A stretch of DNA of 64,000 nucleotides from Halobacteriales archaeon QS_3_64_16 (GTDB lineage: Archaea; Halobacteriota; Halobacteria; Halobacteriales; Halococcaceae): positions 1-64,000 of the forward strand of contig PXRJ01000054.1 in assembly GCA_003021705.1 (NCBI GenBank), read 5' to 3'. Position numbers and translations under genes: made by a program. The notes beneath the pieces are model-generated. The model was not told the origin of the DNA, did no database searches, and saw nothing but the letters and a program-made list of their open reading frames with translations. Shown piece by piece: positions 18,441-26,954 of this stretch (position 1 is the first letter of the stretch; every line of letters starts with the position of its first letter).

Positions 18441-19583
18441 ATGAACTTCGAGGTACCCGACGAACACCGGATGATCCGCAACACGGTTCGGGAGTTCGCC
18501 GAGGAAGAGATCGCGCCGATCGCACAGGGAATCGAGGACGAACACCGCTACCCCGAGGAGGTCTTCGACGCGCTCGCGGGTCTGGACGTCATGGGCGTGC
18601 CGATCACCGAGGAATACGGTGGCTTGGGCGGCGATCAGCTCATGTACGCCTTAGTCACCGAGGAACTAGGCCGGGTCTCGGGGTCGATCGGGCTGTCCTA
18701 CGCTGCGCACGTCAGCCTCGCCTCGAAGCCGATCGAACTGTTCGGCACCCACGAACAGAAAGAGCGCTGGCTCCGACCGCTCGCGGAAGGCGAGGACATC
18801 GGCGCGTGGGCGCTCACCGAACCCGGTTCGGGCTCGGATGCCTCGAACATGGACACACACGCCGAGAAGGAGGGCGATGAATACGTTCTGAATGGAACCA
18901 AACAGTTCATTACGAACGCTTCGGAGGCCGGCTCGATCCTCGTCAAGGCCGTCACCGATCCCGGCGCGGGCTACGACGGCATCTCGACGTTTATCGTCGA
19001 TCCGCGCGCGGACGAGGGCTTCGAGGTGACGACGATCTGGGAGAAGATGGGCCTCAATGCCTCGCCGACCTGCGAGATTCAATTCGACGACGTACGCCTC
19101 CCCGAGGATCGCCTCTTGGGGAACGAGGGTGAAGGCTGGACCCAGACGATGAAGACCCTCGGGGGTGGGCGCATCTCGATCGCCGCCCTCTCGGTCGGCC
19201 TCGGCCAGGGTGCCTACGAAGCTGCCAAAACCTATGCGACCGAGCGCGAGCAGTTCGACCAGCCCATCTCGAAGTTCGACGCCGTTCGCGACATGATCGT
19301 CGCAATGGATCGGAAGATCGAGCGCTCGCGCCTGCTCACCCACAAAGCTGCTACCCAGTACGATGCGGGCGGCGACGTGGGCAAATCGAGCGCGCTCGCG
19401 AAACTCGACGCGAGCGAGACCTCTCGCGAGGTCGCCGAGGACGCCGTTCAGGTGCTGGGCGGCTACGGCTACACGACGGACTTCGCGCCCCAGCGCTTCT
19501 ACCGAGACGCAAAACTCATGGAGATCGGCGAGGGTACCTCCGAAATCCAGCGGATGGTCATCGGGCGCGAACTCGGCCTGTAG
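18441..19583 (+). CDS. Acyl-CoA dehydrogenase
   Basis: 380 aa, normal length. It performs the FAD-dependent alpha,beta-desaturation of an acyl-CoA, with electrons passed to ETF. Motifs: GAWALTEPGSGSDASNM and FITNASEAGSI at the substrate/FAD site, GREQFDQPISKFDAV-type AAKTYATEREQFDQPI, and LGGYGYTTDFAPQRFYRDAKLMEIGEGTSEIQ, in which the Glu of EGTSEIQ is the usual catalytic base of short-chain-type enzymes. The first sequence of the family, MNFEVPDEHRMI, sets the start. A similar enzyme is encoded at 62.7-63.8 kb. Confidence 0.93.
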   Translation: MNFEVPDEHRMIRNTVREFAEEEIAPIAQGIEDEHRYPEEVFDALAGLDVMGVPITEEYGGLGGDQLMYALVTEELGRVSGSIGLSYAAHVSLASKPIELFGTHEQKERWLRPLAEGEDIGAWALTEPGSGSDASNMDTHAEKEGDEYVLNGTKQFITNASEAGSILVKAVTDPGAGYDGISTFIVDPRADEGFEVTTIWEKMGLNASPTCEIQFDDVRLPEDRLLGNEGEGWTQTMKTLGGGRISIAALSVGLGQGAYEAAKTYATEREQFDQPISKFDAVRDMIVAMDRKIERSRLLTHKAATQYDAGGDVGKSSALAKLDASETSREVAEDAVQVLGGYGYTTDFAPQRFYRDAKLMEIGEGTSEIQRMVIGRELGL

Positions 19584-19590
19584 ACCCACT

Positions 19591-19639
19591 TTTTTGCTGG
19601 CGTCCTCGCTCACTACGTTCGCTGCGGGGCCAGCAAAAA
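19591..19639 (+). terminator. Hairpin element A after the acyl-CoA dehydrogenase gene
   Basis: TTTTTGCTGGC (19591-19601) and GCCAGCAAAAA (19629-19639) form an 11-bp perfect stem around a 27-nt loop, 7 nt after the stop codon. Element D after pan (55068-55115) has the same loop sequence type and position. It is a candidate bidirectional terminator or a dispersed repeat. The rest of the 19640-19891 spacer shows nothing else apart from a TATA-like TTATTTA near 19860-19866. Confidence 0.6.
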
Positions 19640-19891
19640 CCTGGACTAAAAACCGCTCGCTCACCGTGTTCGCTCGCGGCGGAGTTGCTCGCACCACACC
19701 GCCACAGCAGCCGAACACACAGTCTGAGCACTGCCGTACTCCTCGGCAGTACTCAACCTCGCGTGAGAACGCCTCAATGCCATCGAACTCGTTTTTCATT
19801 ATGATCGAAAACGTCAGTGATCGGCGTTCGCCAGCAGTGCAACAGGAGCTACAGGAGTAGTTATTTACCAGCGCACACTAGTGATATCAGC

Positions 19892-20719
19892 GTGCGACGA
19901 ACACACGATAAACAGCAGTCCCGCCGGAGATTTTTCGATGCAATCACGGGCGCGACAGCACTCCTCGCCGGTTGTTCGGGCAGCGACTCGGCCAGCAACG
20001 ATAGCGGCGGGACAGAAGCCACGCAAACACAGACCACACAAACACAAACCACAACAGAAAGGTCAAACGGAACGAATACGACGACGAGTACGGAAACGAA
20101 CACGACGGTCGAGACACAAACCTCGACGACACCGGCCGGTGGTGGCGAGGGGAACCTGGAGGTCCTTGAGTCGGAACTCTTGATCGACGAGGGGCAGTAC
20201 ACCACCGACATCGCGATGACCGGACTGATTGAGAACACCGGCAGCGGAACGCTTCGAGTTCCAGAGATCGATGTCCGGTTTTACAACGAAAGCGATTCCG
20301 TGCTCGATAGCACGAGCGAGAGCATCGCGTTTCTGGAACCCGGCGATCAATGGGATATCTGGTCAAGCTATCTCTAGGAGGAAGCCCCCGCGACCGGCGA
20401 GATAAGCATCGCCAATACGGAGGGCTTTCAGACCGAACTCGGCATCCCTGACTCACTTGAGCTAACCGAAGAGAACCTCGAAACAGGCACGGACCCCACA
20501 ATCAAAGTGACGATCGAGAACACATCTCAGGACTCGCTCGACGTCTCTGCGTTCGCCGTATTCTATGAGGACGAGACTATCGCTCTCGGAGATGGGCTCG
20601 ACTCACTCAGTGAATTGGCAGGCGGCAAGTCGTGGTCAGTCACGCTTGAATCACTCATCACGCCAGAGGAGCGCGCCGAGCGTGTCTCTGACTATGCACT
20701 GTACGCGAACGTTCTATAG
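19892..20719 (+). pseudogene. Tat lipoprotein with FxLYD-like domains, interrupted by an in-frame TAG
   Basis: The frame starts at GTG 19892 and runs to 20719 with one TAG at 20375-20377. The N-terminus has a Tat motif (SRRRFF) and lipobox LAGC with Cys28, then a Thr-rich linker (TQTQTT). The first domain has LIENTGSGTLRVPEIDVRFYNE, the pattern of FxLYD-type beta domains of archaeal surface proteins. The stop falls in a loop (SSYL-stop-EEAPATGEI), and the second domain VTIENTSQDSLDVSAFAVFYE resumes in the same frame with normal codon use. A truncated 161-residue lipoprotein could still be functional. The extracellular role is unknown. Confidence 0.75.
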
Positions 20720-21134
20720 TGTGCCACTAAAAAGTCGCCGTCAATTTCCAGTTGGTTGGGCTTCAAGTGCTGCCGCCGTCTCGAAGCCACCTATGCAACC
20801 CCTGTGTTCATTCGTCGATAATAGCGGTCCCCACTCCCCTCTACAACGACCCGCTCGAACCGACTGCCAACAAATCCTTTGTGAGCGAATGAGTGAGTAA
20901 ACGATTCCGAGGCTACATTCGCTGTTCGCTAGTCTCGCAACGCGATGGAGCCGGCGTCTAGCGGCGCGATAGGTGCCAGTATCGCATCAGCGAGTGAGCC
21001 GTCTTTGACGGCGAACGAGCGGCTTTTTGGTGCAGATTTTTGCCGAGCCCACAGTGAGCGCCGTAGGCGCGAGCGAGGACCTCGGCAAAAAGGTGCGTCA
21101 CAACACCCAGGTAGACCGGGTGTGAAGCTAGGTC
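20720..21134 (+). other. Gene-free stretch containing hairpin element B
   Basis: About 415 nt between the interrupted lipoprotein and the amidase. TTTTTGCCGAG (21037-21047) and CTCGGCAAAAA (21081-21091) form an 11-bp perfect stem. The flanks (CAGA before, GGTGCG after) match element C at 28892-29015. No coding frame is convincing. Confidence 0.5.
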
Positions 21135-22457
21135 ATGGCCGTAAACACCTATCCGGCATCGCTCGTCGACACCGCTCGCTCGCTGCGCACCGGCGAACGA
21201 TCGGTCCCCGAGTACGCGATCGAATTATGCGATCGCCTCGATGAGATCGAACCCGATGTTCGGGCGTTCGTTCCCGGGTCGTCCCGTCGCGAACGCTTGC
21301 AGGTGGCCGCGAGCACTGTCGAAACCGAGTCCCCCGACCCGGCGGATCGAGGCCCGCTTTACGGTGTTCCGGTCGGCGTGAAAGACATCTTCCACGTCGA
21401 TGGCCTTCCGACGAGAGCCGGTTCGGACCTTCCGCCCGAGACGCTCGCCGGGCCGGAAGCCACCGTCGTACGCGAGCTACGGGCGGCGGGCGCGCTGGTA
21501 CTCGGAAAGACCCACACCACCGAGTTCGCCTATTTCGAGCCCGGCCCCACCAGGAACCCTCATGACAGGGAGCACACGCCCGGCGGCTCCTCCAGCGGAT
21601 CGGCAGCCGCGGTCGCCGTCGGGGAGTGCCCGCTGGCGCTCGGTTCTCAAACTATCGGGTCGGTGATCCGCCCGGCGGCGTTCTGTGGCATAGTAGGACT
21701 CAAACCGACCTACGGCCGGGTGCCCATCGAGGGGGTGATCCCGGTCGCGCCCTCGCTCGATAACGTCGGTTGGTTCACTCAAGATGTTTCGGGCGCGCGG
21801 CTCGCGGCAGCGATCCTCTGTGAGAACTGGGCTGCCGGGACCGCCGAGGACCCGAAGACACTGGATCGTCCGACAATCGGCGTGCCCGACGGCCCCTATT
21901 TCGAACAGGCCTCCTCGGAGGGCATCGAGGCCTTCGAACAGCAGGTCGAACGCCTCGACGAAGCCGGCTACGAGATTCGTCGCGTCTCCCTCTTCGATGA
22001 CATCGGGTCGATCGACGAACGCCATGAGACGCTTATGGCCGCCGAGATGGCGATCGCTCACGGCGAGCGCAGGTGGTATCCAGCCTACGCCGATCGATAT
22101 GCCGACGCGACTGCCGACCTGATCGAGACGGGCAGAGCGGTGAGCGCCGGAACGATAGGCGACGTCCGTACCGATCGGGAAGCGACCTGCGAGGCGCTCC
22201 TCGAGACGATGGAGCGGGAGGGGATCGACCTGTGGGTCTCGCCCGCGGCTCCCGGCCCGGCTCCCGAGGGGATCGACGATACCGGCGACCCGGTCATGAA
22301 CCTCCCCTGGACGCACGTCGGCGCTCCCGCACTCACGGTGCCCGCGGGCACAGTCGGTGGGCTCCCGGTCGGCCTCCAGTGTACTGCCCGCCCGATGGAC
22401 GACGAGCGACTGTTAGCCTGGGGCGAAGGAATCGAAGCGACGCTCGCCGAACGGTAG
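21135..22457 (+). CDS. Amidase-signature family hydrolase (GatA-like, not GatA itself)
   Basis: 440 aa. The Ser-Ser-Lys triad of the amidase signature is visible: Lys in GVPVGVKDIF, the cis-Ser and neighbours in TPGGSSSGSAAAVA, and the nucleophile region in LGSQTIGSVIRPAAFCG. In place of the usual D-T-G-G-S-I-R it has QTIGSVIRPA, which is seen in some stand-alone amidases. It hydrolyses an amide of unknown identity in the cytoplasm. No GatB/C partner is nearby. Strand and spacing suggest a single-gene unit. Confidence 0.9.
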   Translation: MAVNTYPASLVDTARSLRTGERSVPEYAIELCDRLDEIEPDVRAFVPGSSRRERLQVAASTVETESPDPADRGPLYGVPVGVKDIFHVDGLPTRAGSDLPPETLAGPEATVVRELRAAGALVLGKTHTTEFAYFEPGPTRNPHDREHTPGGSSSGSAAAVAVGECPLALGSQTIGSVIRPAAFCGIVGLKPTYGRVPIEGVIPVAPSLDNVGWFTQDVSGARLAAAILCENWAAGTAEDPKTLDRPTIGVPDGPYFEQASSEGIEAFEQQVERLDEAGYEIRRVSLFDDIGSIDERHETLMAAEMAIAHGERRWYPAYADRYADATADLIETGRAVSAGTIGDVRTDREATCEALLETMEREGIDLWVSPAAPGPAPEGIDDTGDPVMNLPWTHVGAPALTVPAGTVGGLPVGLQCTARPMDDERLLAWGEGIEATLAER

Positions 22458-22572
22458 GAGAACGGACATTGCGTAGGTTCTTCGAGTCAGCCGGCATCGA
22501 CCAGCCTGAGCCCAACCATGGGCGAACGGAGCGCGCAACGACCCGACTGATGAACGCAGTAGCGACAGTAGC

Positions 22573-23826
22573 TTACGGCCAGTTGCCGCCCTGCTCGTAG
22601 GCGTCGACGATCCGTTCGAGGGAAACGACGTACGCCGCCATCCGGAAGTTCGGCAGGTCTCGGTCCTTGAAGGCACTCTGTAGGTCCTCGAAGGCATCAG
22701 TGATCACGGTCTCGAGTTCATCGTTGACGCGCTCTTCCGACCAGTAAAAGCCCTGGCGATTCTGCACCCACTCGAAATAGGAGACCGTCACGCCGCCGGC
22801 GTTCGCGAGCACGTCGGGCAGCACGTAGACGTCTCGGTCGGTGAGTACGTCGTCGGCATCGGGCGTCAGAGGGCCGTTCGCCGCCTCGACGATCACGTCG
22901 GCTTGTATGTCTTCGGCGAGGTCGGCGTCGATGGCGTTCTCCAACGCGGCGGGCACCAGCAGATCGACGTCGGCAGTGAGCAGGTCCTCGTTCGAGCCCA
23001 CCTCCCCGTCCTCGTAGTCGGTAACGCTACCGGACTGTGCTTTCCGATCGCTCACCGCGCCGGCATCGAGTCCGTCCTCGTCGTGAATCGAGCCACTCGA
23101 GTCGCTGACCGCGACAATGCGGGCTCCCTTGTCCGCGAGCAGGCGGGCGGCGATCGCTCCGGCATTACCGTAGCCCTGGACGGCGACGGTCACCTCCTCC
23201 AGGTCGGTCCCGAGATACGAGAAGGCCTCCCGGGCTGTGAGCATGACCGACCGGCCGGTGGCCTCGAGACGCCCTTCGCTGCCGCCCGACTCGAGCCCTT
23301 TCCCGGTGACGACACCCGGCGCGGTCGTGTTCTCTAACTTCTCGTAGGTGTCTTTGATCCAGTTCATCTCGCGCTGGCCGGTATTGACGTCTGGGGCCGG
23401 GACGTCTCGGTCGGGGCCGATGACCGGGCGTAGCTCGGCCGCGTACGAGCGGGTGATGCGCTCTAACTCCGCCGTCGAGTACTCCGAGGGGTCGAGCGCG
23501 ATCCCACCTTTCCCGCCGCCGTAGGGGATGTTGGCGACGGCGGTCTTATACGCCATCCACCCCGAGAGGGCCTTGACCTCGTCGCGGGAAACGCCCGGGT
23601 GATAGCGGATCCCGCCTTTGTAGGGGCCTCGATCGCCATTGAATTGCGAGCGATAGGCATCGAAAGTCGCGATCGATCCGTCGTCGCGTTCGATCGATAA
23701 CGTTGTCTCCAGTACCCGTTCGGGCTGTTTGAACCGCTCGAGAACGTCCTCGGCGACGTCCACGTACGTCCCGGCGTCGTCGATCTGTTCCTGGAGACTC
23801 TCGAAGGGATTGACCTCGTTCGCCAT
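22573..23826 (-). CDS. gdhB: Glutamate dehydrogenase
   Basis: 417 aa, normal length. It interconverts glutamate and 2-oxoglutarate plus ammonia with NAD(P). Motifs: [22 protein letters not shown], the catalytic Lys in [27 protein letters not shown], the Rossmann motif [14 protein letters not shown], and [12 protein letters not shown]. The gene symbol reflects common haloarchaeal usage; which paralogue it is cannot be told from one locus. It lies downstream of a CitE-like lyase gene, and both are read on the minus strand with about 130 nt between them. Confidence 0.95.
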   Translation of the reverse strand: MANEVNPFESLQEQIDDAGTYVDVAEDVLERFKQPERVLETTLSIERDDGSIATFDAYRSQFNGDRGPYKGGIRYHPGVSRDEVKALSGWMAYKTAVANIPYGGGKGGIALDPSEYSTAELERITRSYAAELRPVIGPDRDVPAPDVNTGQREMNWIKDTYEKLENTTAPGVVTGKGLESGGSEGRLEATGRSVMLTAREAFSYLGTDLEEVTVAVQGYGNAGAIAARLLADKGARIVAVSDSSGSIHDEDGLDAGAVSDRKAQSGSVTDYEDGEVGSNEDLLTADVDLLVPAALENAIDADLAEDIQADVIVEAANGPLTPDADDVLTDRDVYVLPDVLANAGGVTVSYFEWVQNRQGFYWSEERVNDELETVITDAFEDLQSAFKDRDLPNFRMAAYVVSLERIVDAYEQGGNWP

Positions 23827-23850
23827 GACGCCCTCTGGTGGCTACTCGTT

Positions 23851-23857
23851 AAATAAA
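23851..23857 (-). promoter_or_regulatory. Putative TATA box of gdhB
   Basis: The minus-strand sequence TTTATTT lies about 25-31 nt upstream of the ATG at 23826, consistent with a leaderless transcript. Confidence 0.5.
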
Positions 23858-23953
23858 CGTGCCGGAACACTTAGCACTGATAGAACTAGTATGTGTATAA
23901 GGAGTAGCGCTCGATCGATCGCCGATCCATCGCGTCGGTGGTCACAGCCGGTC

Positions 23954-24865
23954 TCAGCGGCCGGTTTCGGCTCGGTCTTCGTCCGCCGCCGCGCTGGCGA
24001 GCGCGACGATCCGTTCGGCCTGGGCGATCAGCGGTGGGTCGATCATCTCGTCGTCGACCCGGAAGACCCCTCGCTCCTCGGCGTCGGCCGCCGCGCGCGC
24101 GTCGAGCACCCGCTCGGCCCATTCGAGGCGCTCGGAGTCCGGGGTAAAGGCCTGGTTGATCACCGATACCTGGGCAGGGTGGATCGCCATCTTCCCGTCG
24201 TAGCCGAGGCCCCGAGCGAATTCCGTCTCCTCACGGAGCCGATCCGGTTCACCGATCTCGGTAAAGATGGTGTCGATCGCGTCGATACCGGCACTGGCGG
24301 CGGCGAGGACGACCTTCTCGCGGGCGTAGAGCACTTCGGTCCCCTCGGGGGTACGCTGTGTACCGACGTCGGCCGCCAGGTCCTCCGCGCCGAAACACAG
24401 CGCCTCGACCGGGTGGGATTCAGCGATCGCCGGGGCTTCGAGCACCCCGCGGGCGGATTCGATCAGCGCGACGATCGACATCGGTCCGTCCCCCGCTCCC
24501 TTCTGTTCGCTCGCTTCGTCCTCGGTCTTTTCGTTCCGGTCATCGAGGGAGGCCGCGAGAGTTTCGACGTCCTCGGCTGAGCCGACCTTCGGCAGCATGA
24601 GGCCGTCGGGGCGGGCCTCGCCCGCGAGCACCCGCTTGAGGTCGGTTGCCCATTCGTCGGCCGTGACTCGCACGAGTATTTCGGAACTGGAATCGATCTC
24701 ACCGAGGACCTCGTTCACGGCTTCGCGAGCCTCTGCTTTCCTACCGGGCGCGACGGCGTCCTCGAGGTCGAAGACAACGACGTCGGACCCTGCATCGGGA
24801 GCCTTTCGCAGCATTTCGGGGCGGTCGCCCGGCGAGAACAGGACGCTCCGGCGCGTTCGTGGCAT
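23954..24865 (-). CDS. CitE/HpcH-HpaI family lyase, probably malyl-CoA or beta-methylmalyl-CoA lyase
   Basis: 303 aa from ATG 24865; the longer frame to 25147 is a shadow of the divergent MaoC gene. Motifs of the CitE-like aldolase family: RRSVLFSPGDRPEML, VVFDLEDAVAPGRK with the metal-site Glu-Asp, VRVTADEW, VALIESARGVL with the second metal-binding Glu, CFGAEDLAADVG, and KMAIHPAQV. No citrate-lyase partner subunits lie nearby, so a stand-alone acyl-CoA lyase that releases or adds glyoxylate is likely. It is divergent from a MaoC hydratase and next to glutamate dehydrogenase, which fits part of the haloarchaeal methylaspartate pathway. Confidence 0.85.
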   Translation of the reverse strand: MPRTRRSVLFSPGDRPEMLRKAPDAGSDVVVFDLEDAVAPGRKAEAREAVNEVLGEIDSSSEILVRVTADEWATDLKRVLAGEARPDGLMLPKVGSAEDVETLAASLDDRNEKTEDEASEQKGAGDGPMSIVALIESARGVLEAPAIAESHPVEALCFGAEDLAADVGTQRTPEGTEVLYAREKVVLAAASAGIDAIDTIFTEIGEPDRLREETEFARGLGYDGKMAIHPAQVSVINQAFTPDSERLEWAERVLDARAAADAEERGVFRVDDEMIDPPLIAQAERIVALASAAADEDRAETGR

Positions 24866-25033
24866 ATCGGCTCGATCGAGCACTGAACCCTTCGCTCTTC
24901 GGGTCAATCGACCGGTCCCGCTACCGATGAGCAAGTCGACGGCCTCGGTTCGCGGCTCTCCCCAGCATCCGTGACCCCTGGCACTATCAGTTCGACCGCT
25001 ACTGTTTTCGACCCCGGCCGATAGGCAAGCACC

Positions 25034-25483
25034 ATGACCGGACTGTACTACGAGGACTTCGAAGTCGGTCAAACTATCACCCACGAGAAGCGCCGGACGA
25101 TAACCGAAAGCGACAACCAGCGCTTCTGTGACATGACGATGAACCAACAGCCCTTACACTTAGACCAGGCATTCGCGGCCGACACCGACTTCGGCGAACC
25201 GTTGGTGAACGGCCTCTATACGATGAGCCTCGCGGTGGGATTGACGATCCCCGAGACGACCGACGGGACGATCGTCGCGAACCTCTCCTACGACGACGTC
25301 TCCCACCCCGAACCGGTCTTCCACGGCGATACGATCGGCGCGGAGACGAGCGTTCTCGACAAACGCGAGACCACAGACGGCGAGCGCGGGGTCGTCGAGA
25401 TGGCGGTTGAGGTCACGAACCAGCGTGGGGACGTGGTCTGTGAGTTCAGTCGAACGGTGCTCTCGCTGAAACGCCCCGAGTGA
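25034..25483 (+). CDS. MaoC family (R)-specific enoyl-CoA hydratase-like protein
   Basis: 149 aa, a single hotdog domain. The N-terminus YYEDFEVGQTITHEKRRTITESD and the hydratase-2 segment with QQPLHLDQAFAADTDFGEPLVNGLYT give the catalytic Asp and His positions of MaoC hydratases. It should hydrate an enoyl-CoA such as mesaconyl-CoA or crotonyl-CoA; the substrate is inferred only from the divergent CitE-like gene 168 nt away. Known haloarchaeal mesaconyl-CoA hydratases are longer, so the assignment to that pathway is uncertain. Confidence 0.85.
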   Translation: MTGLYYEDFEVGQTITHEKRRTITESDNQRFCDMTMNQQPLHLDQAFAADTDFGEPLVNGLYTMSLAVGLTIPETTDGTIVANLSYDDVSHPEPVFHGDTIGAETSVLDKRETTDGERGVVEMAVEVTNQRGDVVCEFSRTVLSLKRPE

Positions 25484-25524
25484 TCGCCACGAGGGTCGTC
25501 TCGTAATGCACGCGGGTCGGCCCA

Positions 25525-25944
25525 TCAACCCCACGTCCAGTGGGCGTCGAGCACGTAGCGATAGACGCCCGAGACGAGTATCGCAACGGCGTTCGCGACC
25601 AGATACGCGAGACCGCCGAACTGGACGAACAAGAACAGCAGGCCGGTCTGGAGGGGGATCGCGCTCCCGCGAACGAGGTTCGTCCGTACTAACCCACCGA
25701 GCAGCGACTCGCGACTCTCGTGGGAGCGGTTCTGGAACGTCCAGGCGTTGTTGAAGAAGTACTGGGTGACGATCGTGATCTCGATGGCGACGACGCTCGC
25801 GAGCAGATAGTAGATTCCGGCGACGTCGACGAAGGTCCACAGGAGAAGCGTCTGGAGCCCCGCCGCGAGCGCCCCGACGACGAAAAACCGCGAGAGGCGA
25901 CGGTGTCTCGGGTCCGCGAGGAGGCGATTACACCGGGAAGCCAT
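25525..25944 (-). CDS. GtrA family membrane protein
   Basis: 139 aa with four predicted membrane segments. The GtrA pattern is clear: RFFVVGALAAGLQTLLLW at the start, then YFFNNAWTFQNR in the middle and a final Y-V-L-D-A-H-W-T-W. GtrA proteins are thought to help flip polyprenyl-linked sugars during surface glycan assembly, but no glycosyltransferase gene lies adjacent here. It is convergent with the MaoC gene. Confidence 0.88.
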   Translation of the reverse strand: MASRCNRLLADPRHRRLSRFFVVGALAAGLQTLLLWTFVDVAGIYYLLASVVAIEITIVTQYFFNNAWTFQNRSHESRESLLGGLVRTNLVRGSAIPLQTGLLFLFVQFGGLAYLVANAVAILVSGVYRYVLDAHWTWG

Positions 25945-26010
25945 GCTCCTGTTATCACCGGAGAGCGACTAGAAGCTGTCGATCCCCGGCCGGCGAACTC
26001 TTAGTTGCTA

Positions 26011-26879
26011 GTGAATCGAAACGTTCTCCCGACGTATCGTTCGGACGCCATCGAGTGGGGCCTCTACTCCACGGACCTCGCGGCTGCTTCGCGTGCTCGC
26101 GTACGCTCGCGTTCGCGACGCTGGGCGGGCCCTTCGTGCTCGCACTCTGTCTGTCCGGGGGGCTCGCGGCCGATGCCCTCCTGGCGGGTGATGGAAAGCG
26201 GGTGGCGCTTCTGGCTGGCGTGGCTCTCGTCGGCGGTTTGTTCGTGCTCCGCGGTCCGCCGGCCATTTTTTCTTCCCGAGGAACGCCGTCGGCTGGCGAG
26301 CGAGTCCGATCTCCCGCTCCGACCCTAACGATTGTTCGTTGCGAGCACGATCGGTGCAGCCCTCCTGTATTTCGCGGCCGAAATCGACCCGATAGCTCCC
26401 TTCCTCGTGTTCCTTAGTGGGAACATCGATGCTGGTCCTCCTTTCGGTGCTCCGTTCGGAGGGTGTGATTGATCCGGAGGCACTAACTCTCGAATACGAC
26501 TCCCGAGATGTTTCCCCTGCCTGCGCTGACGGACGTACGAGTGATCACGGTCGGGTCGCTCGCGGTCTGTTGGCTCTCCTTCGAGCGTGGGAGCGTCGGC
26601 GCACGTGCACCTCGCCTCCTCGTGGTTCCTGCCGAAGCCTACCGCCGAGCGCGACCGGTCTTCGAGCGGGCGATCGAGAGTCCTACGCAGGCCGGTCGGA
26701 CCGCGCCCCTCGCCGAACGCGTGATCCTCTTCGTCTTCGGAATCGGATTGCTCGCGCTCGAACCGGTCTTCCGGGCACTCACTGTGAGGAACTCGGAAGC
26801 AAGGCTGACCGTTACGTATCTCGGGGCGATGATGGGAATTTCCGGCTTGTTGTTCCTCCGGTTCGCCGCCGTCAGCTGA
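26011..26879 (+). pseudogene. Decayed membrane protein gene with multiple frameshifts and a stop
   Basis: Successive segments of one plausible protein lie in different frames. GTG 26011 starts MNRNVLPTYRSDAIEWGLYSTDL. A shifted frame then gives membrane segments (GPFVLALCLSGGLAADALL and LLAGVALVGGLFVLRGP, near 26125-26260). Another shift at the T6 run near 26265-26271 gives FFLPEERRRLASE, which hits TAA at 26326-26328 and continues ASTIGAALLYFAAEIDPIAPF. Further shifts give GVIDPEALTLEYDSRDV and then LTDVRVITVGSLAVCWLSFERG to a stop at 26879, with two last membrane segments. The intact ancestor was a four- to six-pass protein with a soluble beta-rich middle. Four shifts plus a stop make sequencing error an unlikely explanation. 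Confidence 0.7.
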
Positions 26880-26929
26880 CCTCACACCATCGACTGACCG
26901 ACCGACGACACGGCGCGATAGCGCACGGC

Positions 26930-26935
26930 TTTTTA
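26930..26935 (+). promoter_or_regulatory. Putative TATA box of the radical SAM gene
   Basis: TTTTTA lies 20-25 nt upstream of the ATG at 26955, consistent with a leaderless transcript. Confidence 0.45.
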
Positions 26936-26954
26936 CCGTCGGTGAGCAAGGCTC

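Noticed and set aside
10794-20377. Stop-codon recoding (pyrrolysine or selenocysteine) in the interrupted genes
   Set aside because: TAA, TAG and TGA are each used once, with no recoding machinery or SECIS-like hairpin seen; three separate systems would be needed. Mutation or sequence error is simpler.
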